64,000 nucleotides of DNA from NCBI GenBank assembly GCA_021819725.1, contig JAKAQR010000001.1:62001-126000 (forward strand). Reading direction: 5' to 3'. Each line of letters starts with the position of its first letter. The stretch's first letter is position 1. The notes under the pieces were generated by a model. It saw only the letters and a list, made by a program, of their open reading frames with translations. It was not told the origin of the DNA and did not search any database. The stretch is from Actinomycetes bacterium (lineage in GTDB: Bacteria; Actinomycetota; Acidimicrobiia; Acidimicrobiales; Acidimicrobiaceae). Below, piece by piece: positions 1-9,328 of this stretch. A program made the translations under genes and the position numbers.

Positions 1-1452
1 CATGCCTACAACCGGGGTGGCGATCGCAAGCAGATTTAGGAGGATGCCGACAAGAAAAAACCATCGGAACCGGCCGCGGGTCATCTCGTAGGAGGCGAGG
101 TGAGCTTTGGCCGTTGGATGGGTGATGGTGGCCTCACCGATCACCATCGCAAGGTTGATGACCGCGAGGGCGCTCACAATGCGATCGAGATAGGCGACGT
201 GCAAAGGATTGGCCGCCGCTACCCCAAACAGCGCGATGACAGCACCGACCAGAAGGGCTTGTACCACCAAGTGGGGCGGCAGGAGTGGATTCTGCCAGAG
301 ATCACGCGCTTTTGCCTGCGCGAAGAGGAAGGCGGTATAAAGGGCGGCGAGGCAGGCGAGGGGAATTCCTGGGATTGCCAGCAGCTCCTCGAAGGTCCTC
401 GCGCGGAAGATGGCGGCGACGAGGTCGAGCGTGACGATACCACCAAACAACATGAGCCCCCAAGCCCCCCGCACAAGCCAACTCTGGAGTCGGCCCTTCA
501 GGAAGATCAGATGAAAGCGCTCGGGATGCTTGAGGTCGATGATGAGGAGCACGCCGGTAATACCGAGGAACACCAGTGAGGTGATCGGTCCTACAAATCG
601 TACCACTGGTGAAGACCAGGGTAGACGGTGGAGGAGCGCCAGCAGAATCGGAACGAGATAGGCGCCGGCCGAGATTCCCTTCGTCCAGGTGTACAGGCTC
701 ACCTTCCATCCCCAAGGTGCCGAGTGAGCCACGTCATAGGCGAGCTTAGCCTCGGCAGAGAGGTTGGAGTCATGAAATTCAGCTGGGTGGCCAGATACGG
801 TCGTGTTTGGTCCGCGCTGTATCTCGGACCACATAAAGGTATCCCCGCCAGGACGGGTGGCAGCGATCGGGTCGAGCGTTGCTTGGTGTGCTCCTTTGTA
901 ATAGACCTTGGGACGTGTGCCCTTGTCCGGAGAGCGAACCGCCACGCTTTGGCGATGAATGATTTTCGTCACCGGGGAGCTGGGATCATCGAGACGCCCG
1001 ATCAGAATCGCCTCTGTGGGACAGACGACGACGCAGGCTGGTTCGAGACCCACCTCGAGTCGATGAGCGCAGAAGTTGCATTTCTCAGCGGAATGATCTT
1101 CAGGATTAATGAAGATGGCATCATAGGGGCACGCGGCCATGCACGCTTTACAGCCGATGCAGATTGACTTATCGAAATCGACGATACCATCGGGGCGCTG
1201 ATACATGGCGCCGGTTGGACAGGCGGTTACGCAGGGTGGATTGTCGCACTGGTTGCACCGCGTGACCTGAAAGTTGCGGCGAACATGAGGGAACACCCCG
1301 ACTTCAACGGCTTTCACATAGGTTCTCGTAACCCCAAGCGGTACCTCATTCTCCGCTTTGCACGCGGTGGTACACGCATGACAACCGATGCATTTGCTCT
1401 GATCGAGCACCTTGACCCATGTCTCGGTTCGTTTTGTAGCGTCTGTTAGCAA
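1..1452 (-). CDS. Four-cluster ferredoxin fused to NrfD/PsrC membrane anchor (partial)
   Basis: Partial gene; the C-terminus lies beyond the left edge. It reads open for 484 codons from a TTG at 1452 with AGGGGAG just upstream. Residues about 15-175 hold four cysteine groups of the DmsB/NrfC/PhsB type: CIGCHACTTAC, CNQCDNPPCVTAC, CIGCKACMAAC and CNFC followed by a later PACVVVC. These should bind four [4Fe-4S] clusters. After a linker the frame continues, without a stop, into hydrophobic helices of an NrfD/PsrC-type quinone-interacting subunit (from about residue 245). In most complexes electron-transfer and anchor subunits are separate proteins, so this is a fusion. A molybdopterin partner would be expected outside the window; its substrate cannot be told from this sequence. 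Confidence 0.85.
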   Translation of the reverse strand, partial: MLTDATKRTETWVKVLDQSKCIGCHACTTACKAENEVPLGVTRTYVKAVEVGVFPHVRRNFQVTRCNQCDNPPCVTACPTGAMYQRPDGIVDFDKSICIGCKACMAACPYDAIFINPEDHSAEKCNFCAHRLEVGLEPACVVVCPTEAILIGRLDDPSSPVTKIIHRQSVAVRSPDKGTRPKVYYKGAHQATLDPIAATRPGGDTFMWSEIQRGPNTTVSGHPAEFHDSNLSAEAKLAYDVAHSAPWGWKVSLYTWTKGISAGAYLVPILLALLHRLPWSSPVVRFVGPITSLVFLGITGVLLIIDLKHPERFHLIFLKGRLQSWLVRGAWGLMLFGGIVTLDLVAAIFRARTFEELLAIPGIPLACLAALYTAFLFAQAKARDLWQNPLLPPHLVVQALLVGAVIALFGVAAANPLHVAYLDRIVSALAVINLAMVIGEATITHPTAKAHLASYEMTRGRFRWFFLVGILLNLLAIATPVVGM

Positions 1453-1687
1453 CTGCTCCCCTTTGCACAGTGATGCCCAACTGGCATGTTGCTATCCTAT
1501 TCCCGTCGTGACGTGGTACCGGGTCATTGTCTTTGGCGGGTCTTAGGCGTTAGCGAGGTTGCGGTTGGTTGCCCTAGCAGCTTGTGAACTGGTGAAATGT
1601 CAGATAATGGATACGCCGCAGCTATTGCCCGTTGGTAGGCCGCTCTTTGGCTCACGTCAGTATTGGCAATTCAGGGTATTTGCAAAC
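1453..1687. other. Intergenic region upstream of the FeS-NrfD gene
   Basis: Short spacer between the stop of the YfhO-like gene and the start of the ferredoxin-NrfD gene, both on the minus strand. It presumably holds the promoter of the ferredoxin-NrfD gene, but I see no convincing -35/-10 pair and no clear terminator hairpin. Confidence 0.5.
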
Positions 1688-4321
1688 TTATATCGTTCGC
1701 CGCCGATCGAACCAAGCAAAGCTCAAGAGCCCCGCGATCCCCAACGCAGAGAGCGCACCGAGCACGAGTGCGTCAACGATTCTCGGCGCTCGATAGCGCA
1801 ACGTCAACCGTGATGTCCCCGCCGGTACGTCGAGGACGATCAGACCATGGTCGTCATGAACAGCGACCCTGGCGCCAGTGCTTGTGCGTGCTTGCCAGCC
1901 AGGCGCATAGGCCAGTGTTGAGCGAACGACACTTGGTATTCGCGCCGCAAGGTGCGCAGTAAGCGTACCATCGATGTGTTGCGCTTGAGAAAGTATTGTC
2001 ACCGAAGCATTCGATCGAAGGTAGCCACTAGTGGGGTGTCTACTGACAAAGTCGATTGAGCTGTATTTGCCTTGGAAGGTGCGCCATCGAGACGGATCAA
2101 GATGATTAACCAGTGGTCCGGCCACCTCAAGGTCCGTCGAGGCCGTTGTGATGACGACGTCGAAGGGTTGCGTTCGTGTCAGATGAGGGTGAGGCGTGAC
2201 CACAAGGGAGGCGAGTAGACCAGAGGAGAAGGAAGCTGGTAGGTTGATGGTAGCCCACCCATTAGAGCCGACCATCGCGTTGGGATCGACATAGGTTTGA
2301 CCGTTGACGGTGGTTGCTCTTACCGCTAGCGAGGATACACCGGGTCCCGGCCGAAGCAGGACAGAGCGAGCTGTCCGAATATTCCCAACAAAGAAGGCGC
2401 TCGATTTGCCGGCCTGGAGCAAGGGGCGGGCACCATGTTTGCGAAGTGTGCTAGCAGCTAGCGTGCGAATCGGTACATGAAAATAGCGCCGAGCGGTGAT
2501 CAGTAGATCCATATTGAGGTCCTGGCGGTAGAGGGATAGCAAGGCCGGGTCGAGGGTGGACTGGGTCTTGGTGTGGGTGAGATTGTTGTAGGTAGCGAGC
2601 GAGAGTGAGGCGTAACCCTGAATCGAGTTTGTGTGGGTAAAGACATTACGGTCGAGTTGCTCGTCGGCCACGATCGTCCGATCGTAAAGGTAAAGATTTG
2701 GATCGTAGAGTCCATAACGTTCTGATCCATGAAGTAGTTGGCTTGCCGCAGGAGCGGCGGGGTTCCCCAAGGGCTCATAGAAGGCTGGCAGCACCACGAA
2801 TTGGATCGACATCCCGAGCATCTCGAAGGTGAGTGCGCCGATAAGGATCTGTCGGATCCGGCGAGTCGAGCGGGGAGTGGTGTTGCCATCGGGAGGTGAG
2901 GGTTGCCGAGGTGGCCTTCGTACGAGGAGTGCCCCGAGAATCGCCAGCATGATGGCGACCTCGATGAGGACATAGATCCGAATCTCCAAGAGGGCAACGT
3001 GCGTTGGCGCAGCGTTGGCAGCAACCATTTTGTAGAAGGAAGAGGGCGCCAGTACGATATCGCCGCCGACGACCACGGTGATCAGGCCGAGCAACGATAG
3101 AAGATAGGTAACTGACCGTGACAACGGCCGCAGCTTGCCGTTGTTCCAGTAGAACTGAGCACCAGCAGCGGCGATGAGAACAGCCGCGAGGTCGACATCG
3201 ATGATGTAACGGGATGCAAGGCGCTGGAGATTGAAGAGCGGTAGATGATAGATAATGGTCGCAACGGGTGTCTCAGAGCCAAGGGCGAGCAACGCTGCGA
3301 CGATCATCAGTGTGACCAGGAAGGATTTCGCCCAGGGTTTGATGGTGGGTAGATGTCGGGTAGCGATACCGATAATGGTAAAGACCAGGCCGACCGCAGT
3401 GATCGCAATGGTGATCTCAGAGGGGTTGTAGTTGCCGAAGTAGTTAGGAAGGTAGCCGCCGCTATAGCCGCCATAGGCAAAGGGAAAGAGGATAAGCGGC
3501 AGAAAGCGATAGGCAAAAGGACCAAAGCCAGCGTATTCGGCTGGGAGATGTGCCCGATTCGAGATGGCGGTGTAGGCCAATCCGGTGTACCACTGTGGCG
3601 CCGATAGTCCGAGTGCGAGTACTGCAGCAGCGGCCGTCAACCCGATGGCACTGACCCTCAGGGTGCGATAGGCGAGTCGCACCACAAACAGAACGCCGAG
3701 GGCCACGACACTCGCGAGCATCGCCTCGGGCGCGCCCGCAAAGACAGCACACGCGAAGGCAACGGCGAGGCCAGCGGCGTTGGCGATCTGCCCGGGACGC
3801 GTTGGCGCATCGAGTAGGCGCACGAGAAACAGGAGGGCGACAAGAGAGGCAAGGTCACCCTCGATCATGTCGATGTGAACCACCTGCGCCGTGAACGCAC
3901 CTGTGCCGACAAAGACGATTCCGGCGGCGACTGCAAACCAGCGACTGATCCCGATGGTTTCGGCGATCTTGACGGTGACGATTTCGGCGAGGAACCAGCA
4001 CAACATCAGGGTCAAGGTCATGGCGACGGTGGCAGGAAGCAGCACGAACAAGATCATCAATGGGTAGAGGGCGCCTGCATTGAAGCCAGCGAGTAGCGGG
4101 GTGCCATCCCAATTGAATGGATCCCAAGTTGGAAGGTGCCCAGCGCGGTAGTCCTGACCGACTAGCCATCGAAAGGAGATGTTCTGGGTGGCATTATCGC
4201 CGAGGATGGGGGGGTGGCCGAGCAGGGCTGGAATCACAATCACCAGAATGGGGAGGAGTGCAAGCGCCATCCAATTCCGGTAAGTGAGGCGGTTCCTTCG
4301 GCTCGCCTCTGATGATGTCAC
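1688..4321 (-). CDS. YfhO-like polytopic membrane protein (GT-C type)
   Basis: 877-residue membrane protein with about a dozen hydrophobic segments, a long extracytoplasmic region in the C-terminal half and a last helix just before the basic C-terminal end. The N-terminal part carries the pattern GDN...W.P....G.PL.AG....YP seen in YfhO-type and GT-C glycosyltransferase-like proteins, which use lipid-linked sugars on the outer face of the membrane. The GTG start at 4321 overlaps the stop of the upstream GT2 gene by four bases, so the two are co-transcribed and probably translationally coupled. This suggests that the GT2 enzyme makes a polyprenyl-phosphate sugar that this protein transfers to a surface molecule. 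That division of labour is inference; acceptor and sugar are unknown. Confidence 0.75.
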   Translation of the reverse strand: MTSSEASRRNRLTYRNWMALALLPILVIVIPALLGHPPILGDNATQNISFRWLVGQDYRAGHLPTWDPFNWDGTPLLAGFNAGALYPLMILFVLLPATVAMTLTLMLCWFLAEIVTVKIAETIGISRWFAVAAGIVFVGTGAFTAQVVHIDMIEGDLASLVALLFLVRLLDAPTRPGQIANAAGLAVAFACAVFAGAPEAMLASVVALGVLFVVRLAYRTLRVSAIGLTAAAAVLALGLSAPQWYTGLAYTAISNRAHLPAEYAGFGPFAYRFLPLILFPFAYGGYSGGYLPNYFGNYNPSEITIAITAVGLVFTIIGIATRHLPTIKPWAKSFLVTLMIVAALLALGSETPVATIIYHLPLFNLQRLASRYIIDVDLAAVLIAAAGAQFYWNNGKLRPLSRSVTYLLSLLGLITVVVGGDIVLAPSSFYKMVAANAAPTHVALLEIRIYVLIEVAIMLAILGALLVRRPPRQPSPPDGNTTPRSTRRIRQILIGALTFEMLGMSIQFVVLPAFYEPLGNPAAPAASQLLHGSERYGLYDPNLYLYDRTIVADEQLDRNVFTHTNSIQGYASLSLATYNNLTHTKTQSTLDPALLSLYRQDLNMDLLITARRYFHVPIRTLAASTLRKHGARPLLQAGKSSAFFVGNIRTARSVLLRPGPGVSSLAVRATTVNGQTYVDPNAMVGSNGWATINLPASFSSGLLASLVVTPHPHLTRTQPFDVVITTASTDLEVAGPLVNHLDPSRWRTFQGKYSSIDFVSRHPTSGYLRSNASVTILSQAQHIDGTLTAHLAARIPSVVRSTLAYAPGWQARTSTGARVAVHDDHGLIVLDVPAGTSRLTLRYRAPRIVDALVLGALSALGIAGLLSFAWFDRRRTI

Positions 4322-5121
4322 GATGGCGCTATCCAGCGCTCACGAAGGTAGGTGCGCAGTGCTGCTCGGCCGTAATACCAACCATAGAGCAGATTTGTCG
4401 CCTTCTTGGACTGACCTGCCAGCCTTTTCACCATGTCGACTGGAAATTCCTGGATACGAGCTCCAGCAAAGGCTGCCGAGATGAGAAGCTCCGATGATTG
4501 ATACTGTGGTTGATCCAGGCGGAGTTTGCCGGCCAGGGTTGCGGTGAAGAGGCGCAGGCCGGAGGAGGTGTCGGTCACCGACACGCGGGCCATGCGCGAT
4601 ATCAGCGTAGCGAAGACCTTGACCCCCAGGTCTCGCACGGGATCCCCGACGATGGTGGAGCCGAGGACACGTGATCCTTGGACGAAATCGGCCCGACCGG
4701 ATGTGAGGTAGTCGAGGCCAGACACGAGCCCCTCGGGTGACCACTGCCCGTCAGCATCGATCACACCGATGTAGGTCGCACCGAGGCGGAGTGCGGCAAG
4801 GTACCCAAGACGGAGTGCGGCTCCTTGGCCTCTATTGATGGGGGTCTCACAACAAAGCGCCCCATTGGCGAGCGCCACAGCACGGGTTTGATCGGTCGAG
4901 CCGTCGGAAACGACGATGACAGTTGGGGCGACGCCATCGAGCCGATCTGGCATCGCTGCAAGGACTGCGGGGAGGGCCTCTGCCTCGTTATAGGCGGGGA
5001 TCACCACCACCACATGAACGTCGTCAATGTCAACATCCGACAGGAATGCCGCGAGTGTACGGCGATCGATCGGGTCAAGAGGATCGCGAGCGTCGATCGC
5101 GAGCGGTCGAGTCACGCGCAT
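4318..5121 (-). CDS. GT2 family glycosyltransferase (polyprenyl-phosphate sugar synthase-like)
   Basis: 267 residues. The GT-A nucleotide-binding start VVVIPAYNEAEALPAVL lies at about residues 37-53, SDGSTDQT at about 72-79 and the metal-binding motif DADGQ at about 121-125, as in dolichyl/undecaprenyl-phosphate mannosyl- or glucosyltransferases. No C-terminal membrane helices are visible, so the enzyme probably works at the cytoplasmic membrane surface. ATG start at 5121, with GGAG about 12 bases upstream, which is rather far. First gene of a two-gene unit with the YfhO-like protein; it is divergent from nrdJ across a 413-base spacer that contains short tandem repeats. Confidence 0.82.
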   Translation of the reverse strand: MRVTRPLAIDARDPLDPIDRRTLAAFLSDVDIDDVHVVVVIPAYNEAEALPAVLAAMPDRLDGVAPTVIVVSDGSTDQTRAVALANGALCCETPINRGQGAALRLGYLAALRLGATYIGVIDADGQWSPEGLVSGLDYLTSGRADFVQGSRVLGSTIVGDPVRDLGVKVFATLISRMARVSVTDTSSGLRLFTATLAGKLRLDQPQYQSSELLISAAFAGARIQEFPVDMVKRLAGQSKKATNLLYGWYYGRAALRTYLRERWIAPS

Positions 5122-5142
5122 CGTGGTTTCGAACTCCTTACC

Positions 5143-5206
5143 TCATCGTAGGGCCATCGTAGTGTACAGCCATAGTACCGTATAGCCATCGTACCGTACA
5201 CCGATA
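5143..5206. repeat. Degenerate 16-bp tandem repeats in the nrdJ/GT2 divergent spacer
   Basis: Three adjacent 16-base units begin at 5159 (GTAGTGTACAGCCATA), 5175 (GTACCGTATAGCCATC) and 5191 (GTACCGTACACCGATA), preceded by a shortened related unit around 5143-5158. They lie 22-85 bases upstream of the GT2 start. Iterated sites of about one and a half helical turns may bind a regulator, but no known consensus was recognised. Confidence 0.6.
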
Positions 5207-5392
5207 CTCGCGTAGGTCGATCGTGTTGGCCGTAGCATAACGATCACTGTTGCTGGCACACCCATGCTACCAATGGTGACCGGGTCACCAAACCCCCCAC
5301 TGTAGTGGCGATAGGAGAGATTACTCCTCTGTCACAGCCTCGGCCTAGCGTCAACGTTGGAGTTCCTGTGACCGAGAAGCAATTCCTTCCTT

Positions 5393-5408
5393 GAAATTCG
5401 AGAATTTC
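5393..5408. promoter_or_regulatory. Perfect dyad GAAATTC-GA-GAATTTC upstream of nrdJ
   Basis: Two 7-base inverted arms separated by two bases, about 33 bases upstream of a plausible -10 box for nrdJ. Position and symmetry suit an operator. It does not match the NrdR box as I know it, and the regulator is unknown. Confidence 0.45.
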
Positions 5409-5417
5409 GTGATTTCT

Positions 5418-5446
5418 CTCACAGTGACCAAGCCAACTGGTATAGT
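5418..5446 (+). promoter_or_regulatory. Candidate nrdJ promoter
   Basis: CTCACA (5418-5423) and TATAGT (5441-5446) are separated by 17 bases. The -10 matches the sigma-70 consensus well and the -35 at four of six positions. Transcription would start near 5453, giving a leader of about 80 bases before the nrdJ start codon. Confidence 0.4.
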
Positions 5447-5534
5447 GGGTGGTGCGCTAGATGTAGTGTTGTTGGTTTGTTGAAGACGCTACTTGTGGGG
5501 GCTGCAGAGTGTTTCTGCGCTGGAAGGAGAAAAT

Positions 5535-8285
5535 ATGAAGAGGCAGTTAAAGGGCTTGGAACGGCATTTCACAACCCAGGGGATGAGTCCGTTTGACTCG
5601 GTCGTGTGGGATCGACGAGACGCCAAAATCTCGAATTACCGCACGGGTGAGGTGGCCTTCGAGCAGCGAGGGGTCGAAGTGCCGAGCACATGGAGCATGA
5701 ATGCCACCAATATTCTCTCCCAGAAGTATTTTCGCGGAGCCCTCGATTCAGCTGATCGAGAAGGGTCCTTGAAGACGGTGGCCAATCGGATCGTGGATAC
5801 CTTGGCACGGTGGGGAGAGAAGGACGGCTACTTCGCTGATGCTGAAGAGGCATCGACGTTCGCCGATGAACTCAAGTACCTTCTGATCCATCAGAGGGCA
5901 GCCTTCAATTCGCCGGTGTGGTTCAACATTGGCGTTCAAGGGGTACCACAGCAAGGGTCAGCTTGTTTCATCCTCTCGGTAGATGACACGATGGATGCCA
6001 TCTTGAATTGGTACCGCGAAGAGGGTGTGATCTTTAAGGGCGGGTCTGGCTCAGGCGTGAACCTCTCACGGATTCGTTCCTCACTCGAGCACCTCAATGG
6101 TGGCGGAACCGCGTCAGGACCGGTATCGTTCATGCGTGGCGCAGATGCCTCCGCTGGAACCATCAAGTCTGGCGGCAAGACGCGTCGTGCGGCCAAGATG
6201 GTCATTTTAGATGTTGACCACCCGGATGTCGAGGAGTTCATCTGGACAAAGGCGATCGAGGAACGCAAGGCCCGCACCCTTGAGGCTGCCGGCTTCGACA
6301 TGGGGGTCGATGGGAAAGATGCCTTCTCGGTGCAGTACCAGAACGCCAACAACTCAGTCCGAGTGAGTGACGAATTCATGCAGGCCGTGCTCGAGGGTCG
6401 TGACTGGGAGTTGCGAGCGGTGACCACCGGAGAAGTACTCAAGCGCTTGCCGGCACGGGACTTAATGCGCCAAATCGCTCAGGCCGCATGGGAGTGTGCC
6501 GATCCCGGTGTTCAGTACGACTCCACCATTAACCGTTGGCATACGACGCCGAATGCTGGCCCTATTAACGGATCCAATCCGTGCAGCGAGTACATGCATC
6601 TTGATAACTCATCATGTAATCTCGCCTCGATCAATCTTTTGAAGTATCTCAACGAGGATGGAACCTTCGATGTCGATGGGTTTAGCCATGCCGTCTCGCT
6701 GTTGATTGTTGCTCAGGACATTCTTGTGGGCAACGCAGATTATCCGACCGAGAAGATTGCCCAAACATCGAGGGCCTATCGACAGCTTGGCATCGGTTAC
6801 GCCAACCTCGGAGCGTTGTTGATGGCGCTTGGATTGCCCTACGACTCGGAGCCAGGGCGCGCCTACGGCGCGGCCATCACCGCCATCATGACCGGTGTGG
6901 CCTATGACACTTCAGCACGTCTTGCCGCAAGAGTCGGTGCTTTTGATGGTTACGCTGCTGACCGCGAGGGCATGCTCAGGGTTATCGCGATGCATCACGA
7001 GCATGTGTCAAAGATCAACTCCTACTTTGTCCCACCGGAGTTGTTCTCGGCGGCTCAGGAGATATGGCAGGAGACTGAAACCCTCGCCCAAGAGCAGGGG
7101 GTACGGAACGCGCAGGTCTCCTTGCTCGCACCAACTGGCACCATCGGTCTGCTAATGGACTGCGATACCACTGGTATCGAGCCGGATCTCGGTCTTGTGA
7201 AATTTAAGACATTGGTCGGGGGTGGAACGATGACCTTTGTCAACCAAACCGTCCCTCGGGCCTTGCGATCGCTCGGCTACGACCAGGTAGCGATCGACTC
7301 GATCGTCGCCTACATCGATGAACACAAGACGATTCTCGGAGCACCACAACTCCGCCAGGAACATCTGCCGGTCTTCGCCTGTGCGATGGGGGATAATGTC
7401 ATCAGTTACCGTGGTCACATCGCGATGATGTCCGCCGTCCAGCCCTTCTTGTCCGGAGCGATCTCGAAGACCGTCAACCTGCCAGAATCGGCGACGGTTG
7501 AGGATATTGAAGAGGCGTATATCGAAAGCTGGAGGTTGGGTCTGAAGGCCGTTGCGATCTATCGCGATAACTGCAAGGTTGGTCAACCTCTCCAGACAAT
7601 GCGTAAAGAAGAGAAACCCATCGTAACGGCTGAGGTTGACGAACTGCGGCGTGAACTGGCTGCGTTGGGGTCACAGTCCAAACGCGAGAGATTGCCACGA
7701 CATCGACAGTCGAGGACGTACGCATTTCAGGTAGCCGATGCAGAGGGTTACGCTACGGTTGGTGAATATCCGGACGGACGACCTGGTGAGGTGTTTATCA
7801 AGGTCTCCAAACAGGGATCGACGCTTGCTGGCGTCATGGACGCGTTTTCGATTGCGGTGAGCTTGGGCCTCCAGCATGGGGTCCCTATGGAGACGTTTGT
7901 CCGCAAATACGTCAATATGCGATTCGAGCCGGCCGGTATCACTGATGATCAGGACATCCGTATCGCCTCGAGCCTTGTCGATTACATCTTCCGTCGCCTT
8001 GCTATCGACTATCTTGACACCGAGACTCGCGAAGACTTGGGGATCCATACGACTGGAGAGCGGGCACACAACTTGTTATTCCCCGCCGATGAGCAGGAGA
8101 TAGCCTCAACAAGGGAGATCGACGAAAGCTATGAAGCCTCCGAGAAGCCGCTGCCTCCCCTTGACGATGCGGTGTCGTTCACGCAGTCGGATGCTCCCTA
8201 CTGTTACTCATGCGGTAACGTGATGCAGCGTTCTGGTTCCTGTTTCGTCTGCTCAAGCTGTGGGACAACCTCGGGTTGTAGCTGA
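5535..8285 (+). CDS. nrdJ: Class II (adenosylcobalamin-dependent) ribonucleoside-diphosphate reductase
   Basis: 916 residues if started at the ATG at 5535, which has AAGGAG six bases upstream; the frame is open 42 bases further but those codons look non-native. Converts ribonucleotides to deoxyribonucleotides using a B12-derived thiyl radical, so needs no oxygen. Family signatures seen: GSACFILSV with the first redox cysteine, NPCSEY, SSCNLASINL, and MDCDTTGIEPD in the C-terminal half of the barrel. The tail carries cysteine pairs (CYSCG, CFVCSSCG, GCS) forming the zinc-ribbon/redox tail typical of NrdJ. Single-gene unit with its own promoter region and a strong hairpin after the stop. No B12 riboswitch was recognised upstream. 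No class I or III genes occur in the window. Confidence 0.95.
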   Translation: MKRQLKGLERHFTTQGMSPFDSVVWDRRDAKISNYRTGEVAFEQRGVEVPSTWSMNATNILSQKYFRGALDSADREGSLKTVANRIVDTLARWGEKDGYFADAEEASTFADELKYLLIHQRAAFNSPVWFNIGVQGVPQQGSACFILSVDDTMDAILNWYREEGVIFKGGSGSGVNLSRIRSSLEHLNGGGTASGPVSFMRGADASAGTIKSGGKTRRAAKMVILDVDHPDVEEFIWTKAIEERKARTLEAAGFDMGVDGKDAFSVQYQNANNSVRVSDEFMQAVLEGRDWELRAVTTGEVLKRLPARDLMRQIAQAAWECADPGVQYDSTINRWHTTPNAGPINGSNPCSEYMHLDNSSCNLASINLLKYLNEDGTFDVDGFSHAVSLLIVAQDILVGNADYPTEKIAQTSRAYRQLGIGYANLGALLMALGLPYDSEPGRAYGAAITAIMTGVAYDTSARLAARVGAFDGYAADREGMLRVIAMHHEHVSKINSYFVPPELFSAAQEIWQETETLAQEQGVRNAQVSLLAPTGTIGLLMDCDTTGIEPDLGLVKFKTLVGGGTMTFVNQTVPRALRSLGYDQVAIDSIVAYIDEHKTILGAPQLRQEHLPVFACAMGDNVISYRGHIAMMSAVQPFLSGAISKTVNLPESATVEDIEEAYIESWRLGLKAVAIYRDNCKVGQPLQTMRKEEKPIVTAEVDELRRELAALGSQSKRERLPRHRQSRTYAFQVADAEGYATVGEYPDGRPGEVFIKVSKQGSTLAGVMDAFSIAVSLGLQHGVPMETFVRKYVNMRFEPAGITDDQDIRIASSLVDYIFRRLAIDYLDTETREDLGIHTTGERAHNLLFPADEQEIASTREIDESYEASEKPLPPLDDAVSFTQSDAPYCYSCGNVMQRSGSCFVCSSCGTTSGCS

Positions 8286-8304
8286 TTTTTAGGGCTCTTG
8301 GAGT

Positions 8305-8343
8305 GTCTCCTTGGTACCGTTAGTTTGTTGGTGCCAAGGAGAC
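8305..8343 (+). terminator. Long hairpin 20 bases after nrdJ
   Basis: GTCTCCTTGGTACC (8305-8318) pairs with GGTGCCAAGGAGAC (8330-8343) over 14 continuous base pairs with one G-U wobble and an 11-base loop. There is no U-tract behind it, so it may terminate inefficiently or mainly protect the nrdJ 3' end. Confidence 0.6.
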
Positions 8344-9328
8344 TGAGTACAGCGGTGGAAAGACTGGGAATCAAGGATATCTCCCTCGAAGGCTAGCCAA
8401 GAGGGGGTCCTTCCTCTCAGCGCAACCCTCGTCCACAGGGATCGAGGAATGAGATGGCTGCTGCGGATCTGTAAAGGTTGTCGCGCTTGACGCAAGCTTG
8501 TCGGTGTGAGATGATTCGTTGAGCTGTCGATCATTGGTGATCAAGTTACTTTACCGTTGATCCTCGGTGAGGGAGCGTTCCATGAAGCAGCGCTAGGGCA
8601 GTTGGTAAGGCGTACTCTCCTCTCCTTCTCCGAAGCGCTGCAGGTAGATTGACCTAGTTTTCGTGCAAGATGCCAGGGCTAAGGAACTGAGGGCAGGTAG
8701 GAGTCTCCACTGGAGCCGAGGTGTATCACTCCATCTGAGAAGTAGTGGACCGGGCACGAGGAGGCCTTCCGGTCGCCTCGGCGTGCTGTTGAACCTCATG
8801 ACCAGACGAGTGATCCCCTGCAAATGTTTTTTGTTGGCTTTGGGATTGCTCTCATGAGGTCAGCCGGGGTCAATAGGTGGCGCACAGCCGGGGATGTTAT
8901 TGATCATGTGCCAATTGTTCTCGAAGAGGAATCGCTGTTTGTGTAGGTTAAGCAGAGTTTCGTGAACTCATTGTTGCGATGGCTCGTCGTCGCAAACGTT
9001 CCACGAGCAGCCTACCTTGCTTGCAGACGTCCACCGGTGCCCTTCATCGGGGGCAACGTCAGTGGCAGCGATACTTAGGGAGCCAAATGCAAACTCTACC
9101 ATTGGAGGTGCTGGACTCGTGACGGTCCCAAACCATGGGGTAGGCACACGCGGCAACGTAGGAGATGACGTACTCGGCATAGCAGTCCGCGTGATCTTTT
9201 CGACAAGCCTTGATGGTCTCCTTACCCTTTCACCTAGTCAAAGGTCCCAATTAGGTGCCTAGATGGGGGCCGGATGGTCGCCCTCGTCTACCTTTGTTCC
9301 TAGACCTATCGGATTGGAGTCAAACAAG
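8344..9328. other. About 1 kb without a recognisable gene
   Basis: Short open frames exist on both strands (for example 9017-9262 plus and 8968-9180 minus) but none has a convincing ribosome-binding site, domain or protein-like composition. A 7-base inverted pair (CTCATGA / TCATGAG) flanks a T-rich stretch near 8797-8860. I see no RNA gene. The 3' end must hold the promoter of the dihydrolipoyl dehydrogenase gene. Confidence 0.5.

Noticed and set aside
219..715. Short minus-strand frames inside the NrfD part
   Set aside because: They are alternative frames of the long FeS-NrfD reading frame, which has clear family motifs.
5122..5534. B12 riboswitch upstream of nrdJ
   Set aside because: I found no B12-box-like segment or matching stem order in the spacer.
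5493..5534. Longer N-terminus for nrdJ
   Set aside because: The ATG at 5535 has a good AAGGAG and begins with the sequence expected for the family; the upstream codons do not.
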